A DNA stretch of 42,191 nucleotides from a virus (IMGVR_UViG_3300010151_000030:1-42191), one strand, 5' to 3'. Shown: positions 19,833 to 29,033, counted from the first letter of the stretch. Notes: a model not told the origin generated them from the letters alone. Numbers and translations are program-made.

Positions 19833-20678
19833 TTAATTTTCAATTTCTACATCTATTTCTTTAAAGTGGGAGTCTAAGGAATCAAATCGATTTGTGTCCC
19901 GAAGGAGAGAAATGTTCATAGTATGATTTGTGGTGCCAATGATAATATGTTCTATTGTTGAAATTAACCATTTTCCGTTGTGTTTTCTTTCAGGAAGAGA
20001 AGATTTAAATTTGAAATTATCTTCAATTTTAATAACATTTCCAGGTCGTAGTGAGAAATCTCCATTCGCCGTTAATATAGATTTTTTGGACATAATGGTG
20101 CTCATCAACATATTTCGATATAACGGGGTATGTTTGGGGGTATTCCAATACATCGCATATGTTCTATTATATTCTAAATAATCTTTAAATTTTGAATTAA
20201 TACATGGACACGAACAATTTAACTCTGATTCCGGATTATTCCAATCACATCCCAACCACTCGGACCCCAGATTGCTTTCAATTAAAGAACATTCGTCTAT
20301 CGATTCCCTTAATTCTTTTAATTCTTCGTCTGTGGGTCTGGGATCCATTTCCCCATTACTTTTTATCCAATCATGAGCATCATTTGGATTGTTAAATGAT
20401 TTAACTTCATCTCCGCCTTCACTTAAAACTTTATACCGATTTCCGTCTGTTATATTATCAGATTCATCAAAAAACACAGTTTCTTTTCTGGGTATTAGAT
20501 CTTGACACGGACAATTGCAGTATGGTTCATCTTCTGAGCATTCACTGTTGTCTACAAAATCCTCTGGATTTGAACATCTAGCAGTTTCATCATAACCGTA
20601 GGTAGAATGGCCAATTCTCATTGATGGCCATGTATTGTTGGCAAAAGATGAAAGTTGTATAAAAAAGTCTGGAACCAT
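19833..20678 (-). CDS. Baseplate hub-like protein with two CxCxC clusters
   Basis: 281 aa. The C-terminal third (FSLRPGNVIKIED, then GKWLISTIEHIII, then MNISLLRDTN) looks like the last domain of gp27/gpD-type hub proteins, where a beta-barrel carries the tail spike contact. Two Cys clusters interrupt the N-terminal two thirds: C35, C47, C54, C56, C58 (CNCPC) and C130, C144, C155, C157, C159 (CSCPC). The repeated CxCPC triad suggests two copies of one metal-binding or disulfide module. It lies between the giant Cys-rich gene and gp25. The hub assignment is tentative; virion location is strongly suggested by context. Confidence 0.65.
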   Translation of the reverse strand: MVPDFFIQLSSFANNTWPSMRIGHSTYGYDETARCSNPEDFVDNSECSEDEPYCNCPCQDLIPRKETVFFDESDNITDGNRYKVLSEGGDEVKSFNNPNDAHDWIKSNGEMDPRPTDEELKELRESIDECSLIESNLGSEWLGCDWNNPESELNCSCPCINSKFKDYLEYNRTYAMYWNTPKHTPLYRNMLMSTIMSKKSILTANGDFSLRPGNVIKIEDNFKFKSSLPERKHNGKWLISTIEHIIIGTTNHTMNISLLRDTNRFDSLDSHFKEIDVEIEN

Positions 20679-20699
20679 TGTAAATCCTTTATTCTATAT

Positions 20700-23486
20700 T
20701 TAGAAATAACTACAATTTTCTGAAAGATCTGTGTTTTCATGAGTCGAAGAGCAGCAACCACACTCATCAAAAACGAGAGTTCCTTTATCCTCATATGTGT
20801 CAGCACCACTTATCCACCAACAATCTAGATCTGAACAATTTTCATTTGGAACATTTGTGTCATCCAATGGGACGGGGGGTTGGCCTGCGTTGGTCCATCG
20901 GCCACATTGGTCAAATGACATAAAATCATGTGGTGTGAGTGGATAATTTCCAGAAGATAAATCCATTCCGGGTTCCCACCAATATTCAGGGAATGCATCA
21001 GTTGCTGATATATCTTCTCCAAAACGGTCTATACAATGGTGTGCTGAACTAATATATTCAAGATAATGATCATTATAATATTGAGTACTACCAAGGGAGA
21101 AAAAGTAACCCCACAGAATGGATTGTGTTGCAAGAAACGGGGATCTACAACTATCCATCAATTCAGAAAAGAATTCAGAATCCCAGTGCCAATTATCTGG
21201 TTCGTTGCAACAAAAATCATCATCAAAATCATCGTCTGTACATGCGGGGTCTATACAATAGCAACGACCAGTGTGGGTGTATATGTTTCTGTAGCGAGTT
21301 GGTAATTTATACTCTGGAAATCCTGTTTGGTCGCAAACTAAAGGAAAGGTAACAAAGTGATCATTAACGTTTATACCAGCAGATACCTTACCTCTAATAT
21401 CATCGGTGTTTCCAGTAGAATATGCTGTGTAATCTGGCCTAAAATCATCTCCAAGTTCATTTGCAGGTATTGGACCGCCTGCCATCCCACTACAATAATC
21501 CATCACATTATAGCCATAATACAATGGGTCACATTCCCAATTCGGAGGAATATTAAAATCGTTTGGTCCTGTGCCTCCAATAAATAAATTTATATTTAGT
21601 TCTTCGCACGACACAGCACAATGTGGATATGTTGCAGGACTAATTTTTTCTATAAAAAAGGAATTTGCCTGATATAATTTTTCTTCATCACATGGACATA
21701 TATTTACGTCTTCGTCTTCTATTATATTTGTGTGATAGCAGGGACTACGGTGTTTTGTTTTGAAAATTTCTGTGAAATTTTTCATATATTTTGTTGTTTC
21801 ATTTACATCTACTAATAGGATATTATCCCTGTCTGCCGTACCACGAACAAGAGTATCATTTTCTCTGTAATTTCCCGGAGCAGGTTCCAATTCCCATGTG
21901 TGTGGATTTACCCACGGAATTGGAACGCGACATGGATCACGTTGTATTCCATCAGAAGGTGAGTATTGCGCCGACCAAGCATAACCACCAAAAGTTGAGT
22001 CATTCCACGGAAATCCGCGAGCACAAGTTCTAAAATTCAAAAATTCACCACCAAGAAGATCATCGCCACATTCAACCAGACTACAATAATAATCTTCCCA
22101 CGGGTCTCCGGGGTGTTCTGCGGGTTTGTCGGCATCAAAATGAGGCCAATGGTTATATTGATTAAAGAATTTATCTACACTGACATTTTGTGGAACTGGA
22201 TCATCAGGAGATGATATTGTTGTATAGCATCCAGTTTTTCCCCCATACGATTCTAAACACGAATGACCAAAGCAATTTTCCTCATTTACACCTATAGGAC
22301 AGGCATTAAATTTGTAATTTGCAACTTCTTCTCCCCACTCTTCTATAAATTTGTTTTTTAATTTATAGTAAAATATATGTTCACCCAATAAAGCCGAAAC
22401 TTGTTCGGGGAATGGGTTTAGACCCCTTGGATCATTATTAAAATCAGAGTGGTCTTCATATCCAGGGAAGGCATGATAAGGAGTAGTACTGTCTAACATG
22501 GGAATTACATTATGTAATTCCCATTCATTTCCATAACAATCTTTGGGTCCAGTATAACCGGGATCATTCCAAGAATCCCATCTCCACAATTTGTGATATC
22601 TCGAAGTGTCTTCAACACCAGAAATGAAAATAATATTCTGGGGATATGGATTCATTTCTCCATCTTCTAAAATTTGAGGGCCAAATCGTTCTATGAGAGA
22701 ACCATAAACATTATTTACAGTTTCTGTTAATGAATCTATATTTTTTCCGGGTTTACTTAAGTTTGGTAATCCTTCACAAATGTCGTGGTTGGTCGTATCA
22801 AACTTTAAAAACGGTAAGTCGTAACAATCCGGAGGATTGTATACACACCCACCATTAAATTCTGGGAAAAAACTAGAACATGTACTTTCACAATCTGATG
22901 CCCATTGGTAATTTAAACAAACATTTCCTGGCTCTGTAAAATCACAATCTTCAGTATCATATAGCGCATCTGGATTAAGGGGGCTAACGCAACCTCGAAC
23001 ACAATTAGATTGTTGTGCTCCTCTTTCTGGATGAGCACCGCAATAAGAATTCAAATCATAACGTTGGATTTCATCTTTATTTTCGCATGCAACGTCAATA
23101 TCATATAAATTCCATTGAAAATCAACAACACATTCAAATCCAATTCTAACTAATCCTGTTTCCGAATCAACATATTGATTATCTATTTGATATGTTTCTG
23201 CTTTTACTTTTGGGTGTATTATGTCTTCGTCTAATAAACACCAGGGAGTGTGCTCTGACATCCAAAAGAGATATTCTTTATATTGTGGGACGTATATGTC
23301 CTCATAAGTAGGGCAATCATTACACGTTGTGTTGCTGGGATGGTGAAAATGGTACTCATTTAAAAGATGAAGTCCGGGACCATATTCATAAATTGACGGG
23401 TTTGACATCTTTGTCGGCACATTAAAGGTAATATAAGCCGAGGGTTCTTTGTAGCAATCACAGCAACAACCATTATATGAAGTCAT
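20700..23486 (-). CDS. Giant cysteine-rich baseplate/hub protein of unknown fold
   Basis: 928 aa with about 50 cysteines, starting MTSYNGCCCDC and ending with GCCSSTHENTDLSENC. It is rich in Trp, Tyr, Pro, Asp and Asn and looks secreted-protein-like, yet it has no signal peptide. Cysteines are spread over the whole length, often in pairs such as CNDC, CPCD, CYC and FCC. The start overlaps the stop of the 650-aa hub-like gene (TAATG), so the two are translationally coupled. T4-like phages carry gp5/gp27 (lysozyme spike and hub) in this region, but I see no lysozyme motif. I do not recognise the family. It could be a central spike or hub shell; this is inference from position. Confidence 0.7.
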   Translation of the reverse strand: MTSYNGCCCDCYKEPSAYITFNVPTKMSNPSIYEYGPGLHLLNEYHFHHPSNTTCNDCPTYEDIYVPQYKEYLFWMSEHTPWCLLDEDIIHPKVKAETYQIDNQYVDSETGLVRIGFECVVDFQWNLYDIDVACENKDEIQRYDLNSYCGAHPERGAQQSNCVRGCVSPLNPDALYDTEDCDFTEPGNVCLNYQWASDCESTCSSFFPEFNGGCVYNPPDCYDLPFLKFDTTNHDICEGLPNLSKPGKNIDSLTETVNNVYGSLIERFGPQILEDGEMNPYPQNIIFISGVEDTSRYHKLWRWDSWNDPGYTGPKDCYGNEWELHNVIPMLDSTTPYHAFPGYEDHSDFNNDPRGLNPFPEQVSALLGEHIFYYKLKNKFIEEWGEEVANYKFNACPIGVNEENCFGHSCLESYGGKTGCYTTISSPDDPVPQNVSVDKFFNQYNHWPHFDADKPAEHPGDPWEDYYCSLVECGDDLLGGEFLNFRTCARGFPWNDSTFGGYAWSAQYSPSDGIQRDPCRVPIPWVNPHTWELEPAPGNYRENDTLVRGTADRDNILLVDVNETTKYMKNFTEIFKTKHRSPCYHTNIIEDEDVNICPCDEEKLYQANSFFIEKISPATYPHCAVSCEELNINLFIGGTGPNDFNIPPNWECDPLYYGYNVMDYCSGMAGGPIPANELGDDFRPDYTAYSTGNTDDIRGKVSAGINVNDHFVTFPLVCDQTGFPEYKLPTRYRNIYTHTGRCYCIDPACTDDDFDDDFCCNEPDNWHWDSEFFSELMDSCRSPFLATQSILWGYFFSLGSTQYYNDHYLEYISSAHHCIDRFGEDISATDAFPEYWWEPGMDLSSGNYPLTPHDFMSFDQCGRWTNAGQPPVPLDDTNVPNENCSDLDCWWISGADTYEDKGTLVFDECGCCSSTHENTDLSENCSYF

Positions 23487-25438
23487 TATTTACACCTGCA
23501 TAATCCATCATGAGCGTTCACCACATCAAAGAAATATATATCCTTTGGAATTAACGGATCAGGAGAGTCTTCGTCTTCTTTTTGCGGATGGATGGAATTT
23601 AAAATATAACTTGGCATTCTATACATCTGTACGACATGCCCATGAAAATTAACTTCTATGTTTTCGTGATCTATATCACATGGATTGTCTTCGACTTTAA
23701 AATAACCACCAACAGGCATCATTTGATGTCCTTTGGGATATTGGTTTAGTTTCTCACTCGCAACATTAACCCCAGGTCCAACAAATATATCATCAGCAGT
23801 TGCTCCCTCTGGTCTGGTGTTCATTAATTCGTTAATGTTATAGGCAGGTCTTGACCATTCTATGTCCCCCTCTTCCTGATACGATCCGGACAGTCCCTCG
23901 GGAACACTAACAACCACCAATGGCGAATTATCAGAACTGAAAGTTTCGATATCATCCTCATATCCCTCAACAAAACTTTTAGGCCAAATTTCAACTTCTC
24001 TCCACTTATATTCATAAATTCCCCCGCGAGTTTCGTTTAATTCTTCGACAGGAATAAATTTCGATTCCTCGATAACGGCCAAGAAGTGATCTTTTATTAT
24101 GGGTTTTTTCGCACAGCAGATTCGGTTTTCATAAATGTCCCATTTTGTTTTTAGATTTATTTTTTTTCTATATTCTTCTTTTAATTCTTCAACCGGACCT
24201 TTAATATCATTTCTTATTGTTTTTAATTTTTCATAGTCTAAGTCGGTTTGGTCAAATATACATTGCCATTGTTTTTCTTCTGCCTCGCCAGATTTATCTT
24301 CGTAACGGTCGGTTGGCACTGGGTACAATCTGTTAAATTTGGGAGAGAAATAACCATAGATGTTATCCCCCAGTTTAATTTTCTTGTTGTAAGTTTTAGT
24401 ATATTCGTCTTGTACCAGGGGATTTTCTTCTACTGTTTTCCACTTTCCAAATTCATCCGAATAGTTAAATTCTATTCTTTCTTGAAGGATAGAATCTTGA
24501 ACATCAATATAATCAAGATAAGGATTTGCGTAATTCGGTTTTATATAATCATAATGTGAATTAAAAGCACCAATGTCAAACAATTTTAATGTGTTATTAT
24601 CTTCCTCGGCAACAAACGATATTATCTTGGTTGTATATTCTAATATACCCTCCTTCGACCCGATTGTGTTGTATGTTTTAACGGTATCTTCCCCCAACAA
24701 ACTCTCAATAGATCTAAATCTCCATTGTTTCAAGTCCCTCCAAAATAAATAATTAGGAGCATATGAATTGTCTTCGGGAACAGAATTTTCAGAAAGATTA
24801 ATTAAAGTTTGAATAACTGTTTGATCATACTCTTCTGGTTTGCCCCAAGGATATGATTTTGTATTTTTCTTAAACCAAACAGCATTTTCAGTATTTTCTG
24901 CATCAAATTCTTCGTCGGAAAAATATTTTCTTTGAATGGTTTGTACTAATCCCGATTCTTTATCGGAAGATATTTTCCCTATAAATTCTACATCAGTTAG
25001 TTCAATCTCCGAATTGCTTAATATATTATATTCACAAGAAACAAATTCGATTAATATAAAAATTCCAGTAGTGGTTGTTGGAAATTTAATTTTCTCATGA
25101 ATAGAATTTATATCTCCTATTGTTTGGGCAGAATATGCGCACAACACAAGTTCAATGGTAGAATTCTCCACAGATGGAGTTTCTACTTTAATAGAAATAA
25201 CTTCTTCACCGGTAAAATTGAATTCATCAAAAATTAATCCAGTTTCTTTTATTATTAAAGAACCACGAACAAAAGGAGAAAAAAGACTTTCTTCTAAAAC
25301 CAATGCTGCTAATATATTTTGAGTTTCGGATGGGACTATCGATAATGAGTTTTTAATGGATTTGGAATCATAGTCATATTTTGAAATAATAATTTCATTT
25401 ATTGTAATATCGCCATCTCTTGTATATTCATTTGCCAT
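23486..25438 (-). CDS. gp27-like baseplate hub protein (probable)
   Basis: 650 aa. The N-terminus has the hub pattern: LAALVLEESLFSPFVRGSLI, followed by a GLIFDEFNFTGEEVISIKVETP-type beta stretch. This corresponds to the first barrel domain of gp27-like hubs, which adapts the sixfold tube to the threefold spike. The middle region holds a long charged segment (EELKEEYRKKINLKTKWDIY) and the C-terminus ends with GLCRCK. It lies between gp53 and the Cys-rich giant gene. It is longer than T4 gp27 (391 aa). The ribosome site is weak (AGGA 12 nt upstream). The hub assignment rests on the N-terminal motif and gene order. Confidence 0.68.
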   Translation of the reverse strand: MANEYTRDGDITINEIIISKYDYDSKSIKNSLSIVPSETQNILAALVLEESLFSPFVRGSLIIKETGLIFDEFNFTGEEVISIKVETPSVENSTIELVLCAYSAQTIGDINSIHEKIKFPTTTTGIFILIEFVSCEYNILSNSEIELTDVEFIGKISSDKESGLVQTIQRKYFSDEEFDAENTENAVWFKKNTKSYPWGKPEEYDQTVIQTLINLSENSVPEDNSYAPNYLFWRDLKQWRFRSIESLLGEDTVKTYNTIGSKEGILEYTTKIISFVAEEDNNTLKLFDIGAFNSHYDYIKPNYANPYLDYIDVQDSILQERIEFNYSDEFGKWKTVEENPLVQDEYTKTYNKKIKLGDNIYGYFSPKFNRLYPVPTDRYEDKSGEAEEKQWQCIFDQTDLDYEKLKTIRNDIKGPVEELKEEYRKKINLKTKWDIYENRICCAKKPIIKDHFLAVIEESKFIPVEELNETRGGIYEYKWREVEIWPKSFVEGYEDDIETFSSDNSPLVVVSVPEGLSGSYQEEGDIEWSRPAYNINELMNTRPEGATADDIFVGPGVNVASEKLNQYPKGHQMMPVGGYFKVEDNPCDIDHENIEVNFHGHVVQMYRMPSYILNSIHPQKEDEDSPDPLIPKDIYFFDVVNAHDGLCRCK

Positions 25439-25445
25439 AATAAAA

Positions 25446-26402
25446 TTATCCTATTTCAACAAAAACAGTTTTTCCTCTCTGACCAGGTGTTTGTATTAAA
25501 TTTTTTATTTCTTTGAATATTTTTTCTTTAAAGTGGGGATGAATTAATTTTATTTGCCTTTTCGAGTCGTTTTCTGCTAACAATTTATTTTCAATTGTTT
25601 CAGAATCCACTGGAGAATAATCCAATCCATTTATATAATGATATAAAACAGAATCAGAAGAATCGCACAATCCTCCAGTGTCTCCATTTGGGTAATTGAT
25701 ATCATTTATGTTCCCTGTGCTTCCATATGGATTTACGATAAATCCATCTTGATAAAAGGCCGATATAGATTCTTTTGTATCAATTGATTTTTTTATTTGG
25801 GATTGAAATATGTTACTTGTACATGCAGTACTACCAGAAATCATATCTATTTTTCCCGAATCATTTTCTCGGAATATTGTAATATAATCGTCTTCGTTTA
25901 AAGAGCCAACGATTCTGGAAGAATCTATTCTAAAAAAATTAGAATCCCAGTCATCAACTATTGCATAGTTTTCCATGCTTGATGTTACTCCGTCTGGGCA
26001 TCCTGGTTCGCCCATTGTACATCCCTCAGATTGGGCGATAACATCATTTACTTTAAAATCTTTAATGTCATTTATAAAATATGATTTCCCTCCAAAATAA
26101 AGAACACTATTTAGTTGTCTTTGAAGTTGGGAAGAACTTTTTGGCCATTCTTCTAGTGGGTCAATAATGTCATTAGACATTAAAACTAACCAGAACCATC
26201 GAGAACTTCCATAAAAATCTATAGCCACATCCTCGGGAGATTCTCCGTCTTTTATTGTATAATCGATATATATTCTGTGATTTGAGAGGGTCGTTTTCGA
26301 GAAACGAACTCGTTGAAACACATTACCAAGATCTACCAACATACCACCCGTGGTTCCGGTTAAATCATAATTGAAAATTTTTGGAAACAATTCTAAAAAC
26401 AT
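25446..26402 (-). CDS. 53: gp53-like baseplate wedge subunit
   Basis: 318 aa, longer than T4 gp53 (196 aa). Residues about 1-90 carry the gp53 signature: MFLELFPKIFNYD, then YTIKDGESPEDVAIDFYG, then SSRWFWLVLMSNDIIDP and EEWP. This LysM-like fold binds wedges to the hub ring in T4. The C-terminal part (about 150-318) is extra, with a Cys-containing loop (GCTMGEPGCPDG). It lies downstream of gp48 as in many T4-like marine phages, and an AGGAATT ribosome site precedes the start. Confidence 0.87.
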   Translation of the reverse strand: MFLELFPKIFNYDLTGTTGGMLVDLGNVFQRVRFSKTTLSNHRIYIDYTIKDGESPEDVAIDFYGSSRWFWLVLMSNDIIDPLEEWPKSSSQLQRQLNSVLYFGGKSYFINDIKDFKVNDVIAQSEGCTMGEPGCPDGVTSSMENYAIVDDWDSNFFRIDSSRIVGSLNEDDYITIFRENDSGKIDMISGSTACTSNIFQSQIKKSIDTKESISAFYQDGFIVNPYGSTGNINDINYPNGDTGGLCDSSDSVLYHYINGLDYSPVDSETIENKLLAENDSKRQIKLIHPHFKEKIFKEIKNLIQTPGQRGKTVFVEIG

Positions 26403-26421
26403 TTTAATTCCTATTCATGGG

Positions 26422-26439
26422 GGTGGATGGCCATCCACC
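26422..26439. repeat. 18-bp perfect palindrome between gp48 and gp53
   Basis: GGTGGATGG is followed directly by CCATCCACC with no spacer. It lies just after the gp48 stop and about 20 bp before the gp53 start, partly overlapping the adjacent 19-bp tandem repeat. No T-tract follows, so it is not an obvious terminator. In mRNA it could fold on itself or dimerise. It may only be a relic of the sequence that encoded the ancestral gp48 C-terminus. Confidence 0.6.
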
Positions 26440-26472
26440 TTTGCTGCTTTATCCCACCTTTGCTGCTTTATC
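26435..26472. repeat. 19-bp tandem duplication at the gp48 3' end
   Basis: Two perfect head-to-tail 19-bp copies (26435-26453 and 26454-26472; plus strand CCACCTTTGCTGCTTTATC). On the coding strand the second copy shifts the frame so that the gp48 stop falls inside it. With a single copy the gene would read on for six residues (D-G-H-P-P-P) before a stop. The duplication therefore appears to have changed the protein's C-terminus recently. Confidence 0.8.
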
Positions 26473-27246
26473 AAATAATTGTGCAAACACACCCAATTTT
26501 GATCTTGCTACAGCCTCTTTAGTGTCCTCGTCGAAGTAATTGGGCTCTAATTCAAAAAATACTAATGTTAATTTTGTAGCAGACGGACTGAATTTAGAAG
26601 CATCTTGATTACTTATTGCCCGTGGTCCTTCCGGCATTTTATCAATAATACATTCAGCCAAAACGGCAAGTTGAAAATTTAAATCCCATTCGGGATCTTT
26701 TTCTCCGCCGGGACTTTTTACAATTTCAATATCCCATAGACTGGGATGAATGGCACCAAAAAGGTCGGAACCAACTGTACCAGTTGGATACACCTGTTTT
26801 CGAAGTGAATGACACATTTTACTTATAGATTCGGCTTCTTTAATAGTTTTAGGGACCATATCAAAATTAAAATGAAATTTTCTAATATCAGCGCCCTGAA
26901 AAACACTATCCCCGGCCTGCACATCCACCCAACCAACCGCAGCACTCGCCGATCTTTTTAATATCGTTACAAGGCCGTCAAGCCAATCACTCGATTCGAC
27001 TATATTCCCCATAAGATTCCGTAACGGATTCATTAACTGGGTATACCCATATTGATATTGCGATCTATCGTTAAAGGTAAATTCTTTGGGGAGATTTATG
27101 TTTATCTCCAACTCTTCATTAACCGGACCAATGCCATCGTCCTTTCCCCGCAGTGTTGCGACTCCTGCATATGCACGGTTTTTAAGATTCACCCACCTTG
27201 GGACTTCATCTTTAGTATAAGATATTGGGTACTGATATTTGGTCAT
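26449..27246 (-). CDS. 48: gp48-like tail tube cap / baseplate-tube junction protein
   Basis: 265 aa, against 364 aa for T4 gp48. It has the pattern of the gp48 family in T4-like cyanophages and other marine myoviruses: an early YPxxY and RAYAG segment, EFTFNDRSQYQYG, a Gly/Ala segment, then FHFNFDMVPKTIKEAESISKM, LRKQVYPTG and LWDIEIV. The last part resembles tube-fold proteins, consistent with gp48 capping the hub and starting tube polymerisation. GGGAG lies 8 nt before the ATG. It is the first gene of the leftward late block and is divergent from gp4. The extreme C-terminus was altered by a 19-bp duplication. No separate gp54 is visible, so this protein may do both jobs. Confidence 0.8.
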   Translation of the reverse strand: MTKYQYPISYTKDEVPRWVNLKNRAYAGVATLRGKDDGIGPVNEELEININLPKEFTFNDRSQYQYGYTQLMNPLRNLMGNIVESSDWLDGLVTILKRSASAAVGWVDVQAGDSVFQGADIRKFHFNFDMVPKTIKEAESISKMCHSLRKQVYPTGTVGSDLFGAIHPSLWDIEIVKSPGGEKDPEWDLNFQLAVLAECIIDKMPEGPRAISNQDASKFSPSATKLTLVFFELEPNYFDEDTKEAVARSKLGVFAQLFDKAAKVG

Positions 27247-27276
27247 ATATTAAATCTCCCATATATATATTTCTAT
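27247..27276. promoter_or_regulatory. Divergent intergenic region between gp48 and gp4
   Basis: Only 30 bp separate the two divergent starts. It is almost pure A/T with an inverted repeat (CCATATA at 27259-27265 and TATATGG at 27274-27280). It must supply both leftward and rightward late initiation, but no exact TATAAATA is present, so any late promoter here is degenerate. gp48 has a GGGAG ribosome site; gp4 has none that I can see. Confidence 0.4.
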
Positions 27277-27711
27277 ATGGCATATAAAACAAAATTTAAT
27301 CCCACAAATAAGTCCAAATATATAGGAAATCCTTCCAATATAATTTGTCGTTCTTTGTGGGAAAGAAGAGTATGTAAGTATTTAGACGAAAATTCTAATA
27401 TTATTAGGTGGGGGTCGGAAGAATTTTCAATTCCATATGTGTCCCCGAAGGATAATAAAATTCATCGTTATTATCCAGATTTTATAGTAGAAAAACAATC
27501 GAGCAATGGCGAAACAGAAACAATAGTAATTGAAGTCAAACCAAAAAAACAGACTAAACCACCAAAAAAGAAAAGTAAGATTACTAAAAATTATTTAAAC
27601 GAATCTATAATTTATGCAGTTAATGAAGCAAAGTGGAATTCTGCTAATGTTTTTTGTGAAAAAAAGGGCTGGAAATTCATCATTTTAACAGAAGATAATA
27701 TTCTTCCATAA
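27277..27711 (+). CDS. 4: gp4-like head completion nuclease
   Basis: 144 aa, against 150 aa for T4 gp4. An upstream-extended reading exists but would cover the gp48 start, so I chose the ATG at 27277 giving MAYKTKFNPTNKSKYIG, the usual N-terminus of this family. It has a PD-(D/E)xK-type core: RSLWERR near residues 26-31, YYPDF with P67-D68, and IVIEVKPK with E86 and K88. The protein finishes DNA-filled heads before tail joining; the nuclease activity is a family inference. No clear Shine-Dalgarno is present. It is the first gene of the rightward block followed by gp19 and gp26. Confidence 0.88.
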   Translation: MAYKTKFNPTNKSKYIGNPSNIICRSLWERRVCKYLDENSNIIRWGSEEFSIPYVSPKDNKIHRYYPDFIVEKQSSNGETETIVIEVKPKKQTKPPKKKSKITKNYLNESIIYAVNEAKWNSANVFCEKKGWKFIILTEDNILP

Positions 27712-27721
27712 AGGAAATACA

Positions 27722-28264
27722 ATGGCCTCCTCCAACGTTAACGATTTTAGAGAAAATTTTCTCAAAAAGCAGAAATTTCAGATGGCAAGTCGCTATAGTG
27801 TTGGTTTCTTTCCTTCCTCAGATATAGGATTAGACCATCAACCAGATACACATGTAGAATCAATCGTCATTCCTGGATGGAATTTAGAATTTGCAGTAGA
27901 TGAAATATGGGGACCAGTTCGTAAAATCCCAGTAGGAAGAGAATATAAATACGAGGCTGCTTTCACCATACCAATAACAAACCAATGGGACCAATATACA
28001 TATTTTTCATCTTGGATGAAAAAATTAGTTCCACTCGCAAACGACAAGTTTTATGCAAGAACAGAGTATGAAGGGCCTATATCCGATTCGTCTGTGCTTA
28101 TAAAACCTATGAGTACTAGTAATTTCGATAACATAAACAAAACAATTAAATTAAATGAAGCATATCCGATTACTCTATTGCCTGTTGAAATGGCCCACAA
28201 TTTACAAAACATATACACAAATATGATGGTTCTGTTTGCTTTCAGGACACTTGAAGAAATATAA
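27722..28264 (+). CDS. 19: gp19-like tail tube protein
   Basis: 180 aa, versus 163 aa in T4 gp19. The pattern fits: N-terminal DFRENFLKKQKFQMASRYSVGF, THVESIVIPGWNLEF, GPVRKIPVGREYKYEAAFTI, WDQYTYFSSWMKKLV and C-terminal LNEAYPITLLPVEMAHNLQN followed by a beta strand. The tube hexamers form the inner tail channel. AAGGAAAT precedes the ATG, 10 bp after gp4. The tail sheath gene is not in the window. Confidence 0.85.
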   Translation: MASSNVNDFRENFLKKQKFQMASRYSVGFFPSSDIGLDHQPDTHVESIVIPGWNLEFAVDEIWGPVRKIPVGREYKYEAAFTIPITNQWDQYTYFSSWMKKLVPLANDKFYARTEYEGPISDSSVLIKPMSTSNFDNINKTIKLNEAYPITLLPVEMAHNLQNIYTNMMVLFAFRTLEEI

Positions 28265-28278
28265 GGAGCATTTAAATT

Positions 28279-28983
28279 ATGTCATTATCATCGTTGTTGA
28301 CTAGAACAACACCAAAATATGAATTGAATATACCGTCAACTAAGGAAAATAAAATTTTCCGGCCATTTCTGGTGAAAGAAGAAAAGGTTTTACTGGCAGC
28401 ACAAGAAAGTCAAAGCATCAAAGAAATATATTTGGCTATTCAAGATGTTATTGAATCGTGTGTTGAAAACATTGAAAACGTCAACGAAATGCCTTTATTC
28501 GATGTTGAATATATTTTTACTCAAATTCGAGCGAAATCAATCGGGGAAATAATAACACCAGTTATTGTCTGTCCGGAAACTAATGAACAAGTACATTTTA
28601 GTATTAATTTAACTGAAATTAAAGTTCAGTTTAATAAAAAACATAAAAATATTGTAAATTTAGCAGATAATCTAAATGTTGTTATGAATTATCCGTCTAT
28701 TAAATCGTTATTAAAACGAAATGATGACACAAAAAACGATTTATATGAAATGGTTGTTGATTGTATTGAAGCAATCCAGAATGATACGGAAGAATTTAAT
28801 TGTGAAGATTATTCAAGAAAAGAAATCGAAGATTTCGTCAATCACTTAACAAAACAACAATTTTCCTTGCTTCTTGATTTTCTAATAACATCTCCTCGTT
28901 TGGAGCATACCGTAGATTACACAACATCAGATGGCGAGGAGAGGAGGCTACAACTTTCTGGACTATCTGATTTTTTTCTATAG
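28279..28983 (+). CDS. 26: gp26-like baseplate hub / tail assembly protein, with probable -1 frameshift extension
   Basis: 234 aa in the zero frame. It has the gp26-family pattern: TPKYELNIPSTKENKIFRPF, LVKEEKVLLAAQES, MPLFDVEYIFTQIRAKSIGE, a PVIVCPETNE segment, and a C-terminus LEHTVDY...LQLSGLSDFF. GGAG lies 11 nt before the start. The final codons GAT TTT TTT CTA TAG contain an in-frame T TTT TTT heptamer at 28971-28977. A -1 slip there leads into the next ORF without a stop, giving a predicted 295-aa product. This places gp26 in the position of a tail assembly chaperone, directly before the probable tape measure gene. Confidence 0.87.
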   Translation: MSLSSLLTRTTPKYELNIPSTKENKIFRPFLVKEEKVLLAAQESQSIKEIYLAIQDVIESCVENIENVNEMPLFDVEYIFTQIRAKSIGEIITPVIVCPETNEQVHFSINLTEIKVQFNKKHKNIVNLADNLNVVMNYPSIKSLLKRNDDTKNDLYEMVVDCIEAIQNDTEEFNCEDYSRKEIEDFVNHLTKQQFSLLLDFLITSPRLEHTVDYTTSDGEERRLQLSGLSDFFL

Positions 28984-29022
28984 CCCTCTGTCACATAACA
29001 TTAATTGATTATTTTCAATTAA
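28971..29022 (+). promoter_or_regulatory. Probable -1 ribosomal frameshift site and downstream stem-loop
   Basis: 28971-28977 is T TTT TTT in the gp26 frame, a canonical X XXY YYZ heptamer. The zero-frame stop follows two codons later. A perfect 8-bp stem (TTAATTGA at 29001-29008, TCAATTAA at 29015-29022, 6-nt loop) begins 23 nt downstream. That is farther than the usual 5-9 nt and AU-rich, so its stimulating role is uncertain. The -1 frame is open from the heptamer to 29165. Confidence 0.65.
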
Positions 29023-29033
29023 ATTTTCAGTTA

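Noticed and set aside
27052-27276. N-terminal extension of gp4 by 75 codons
   Set aside because: It would overlap gp48 on the other strand, and the family N-terminus begins at the ATG at 27277.
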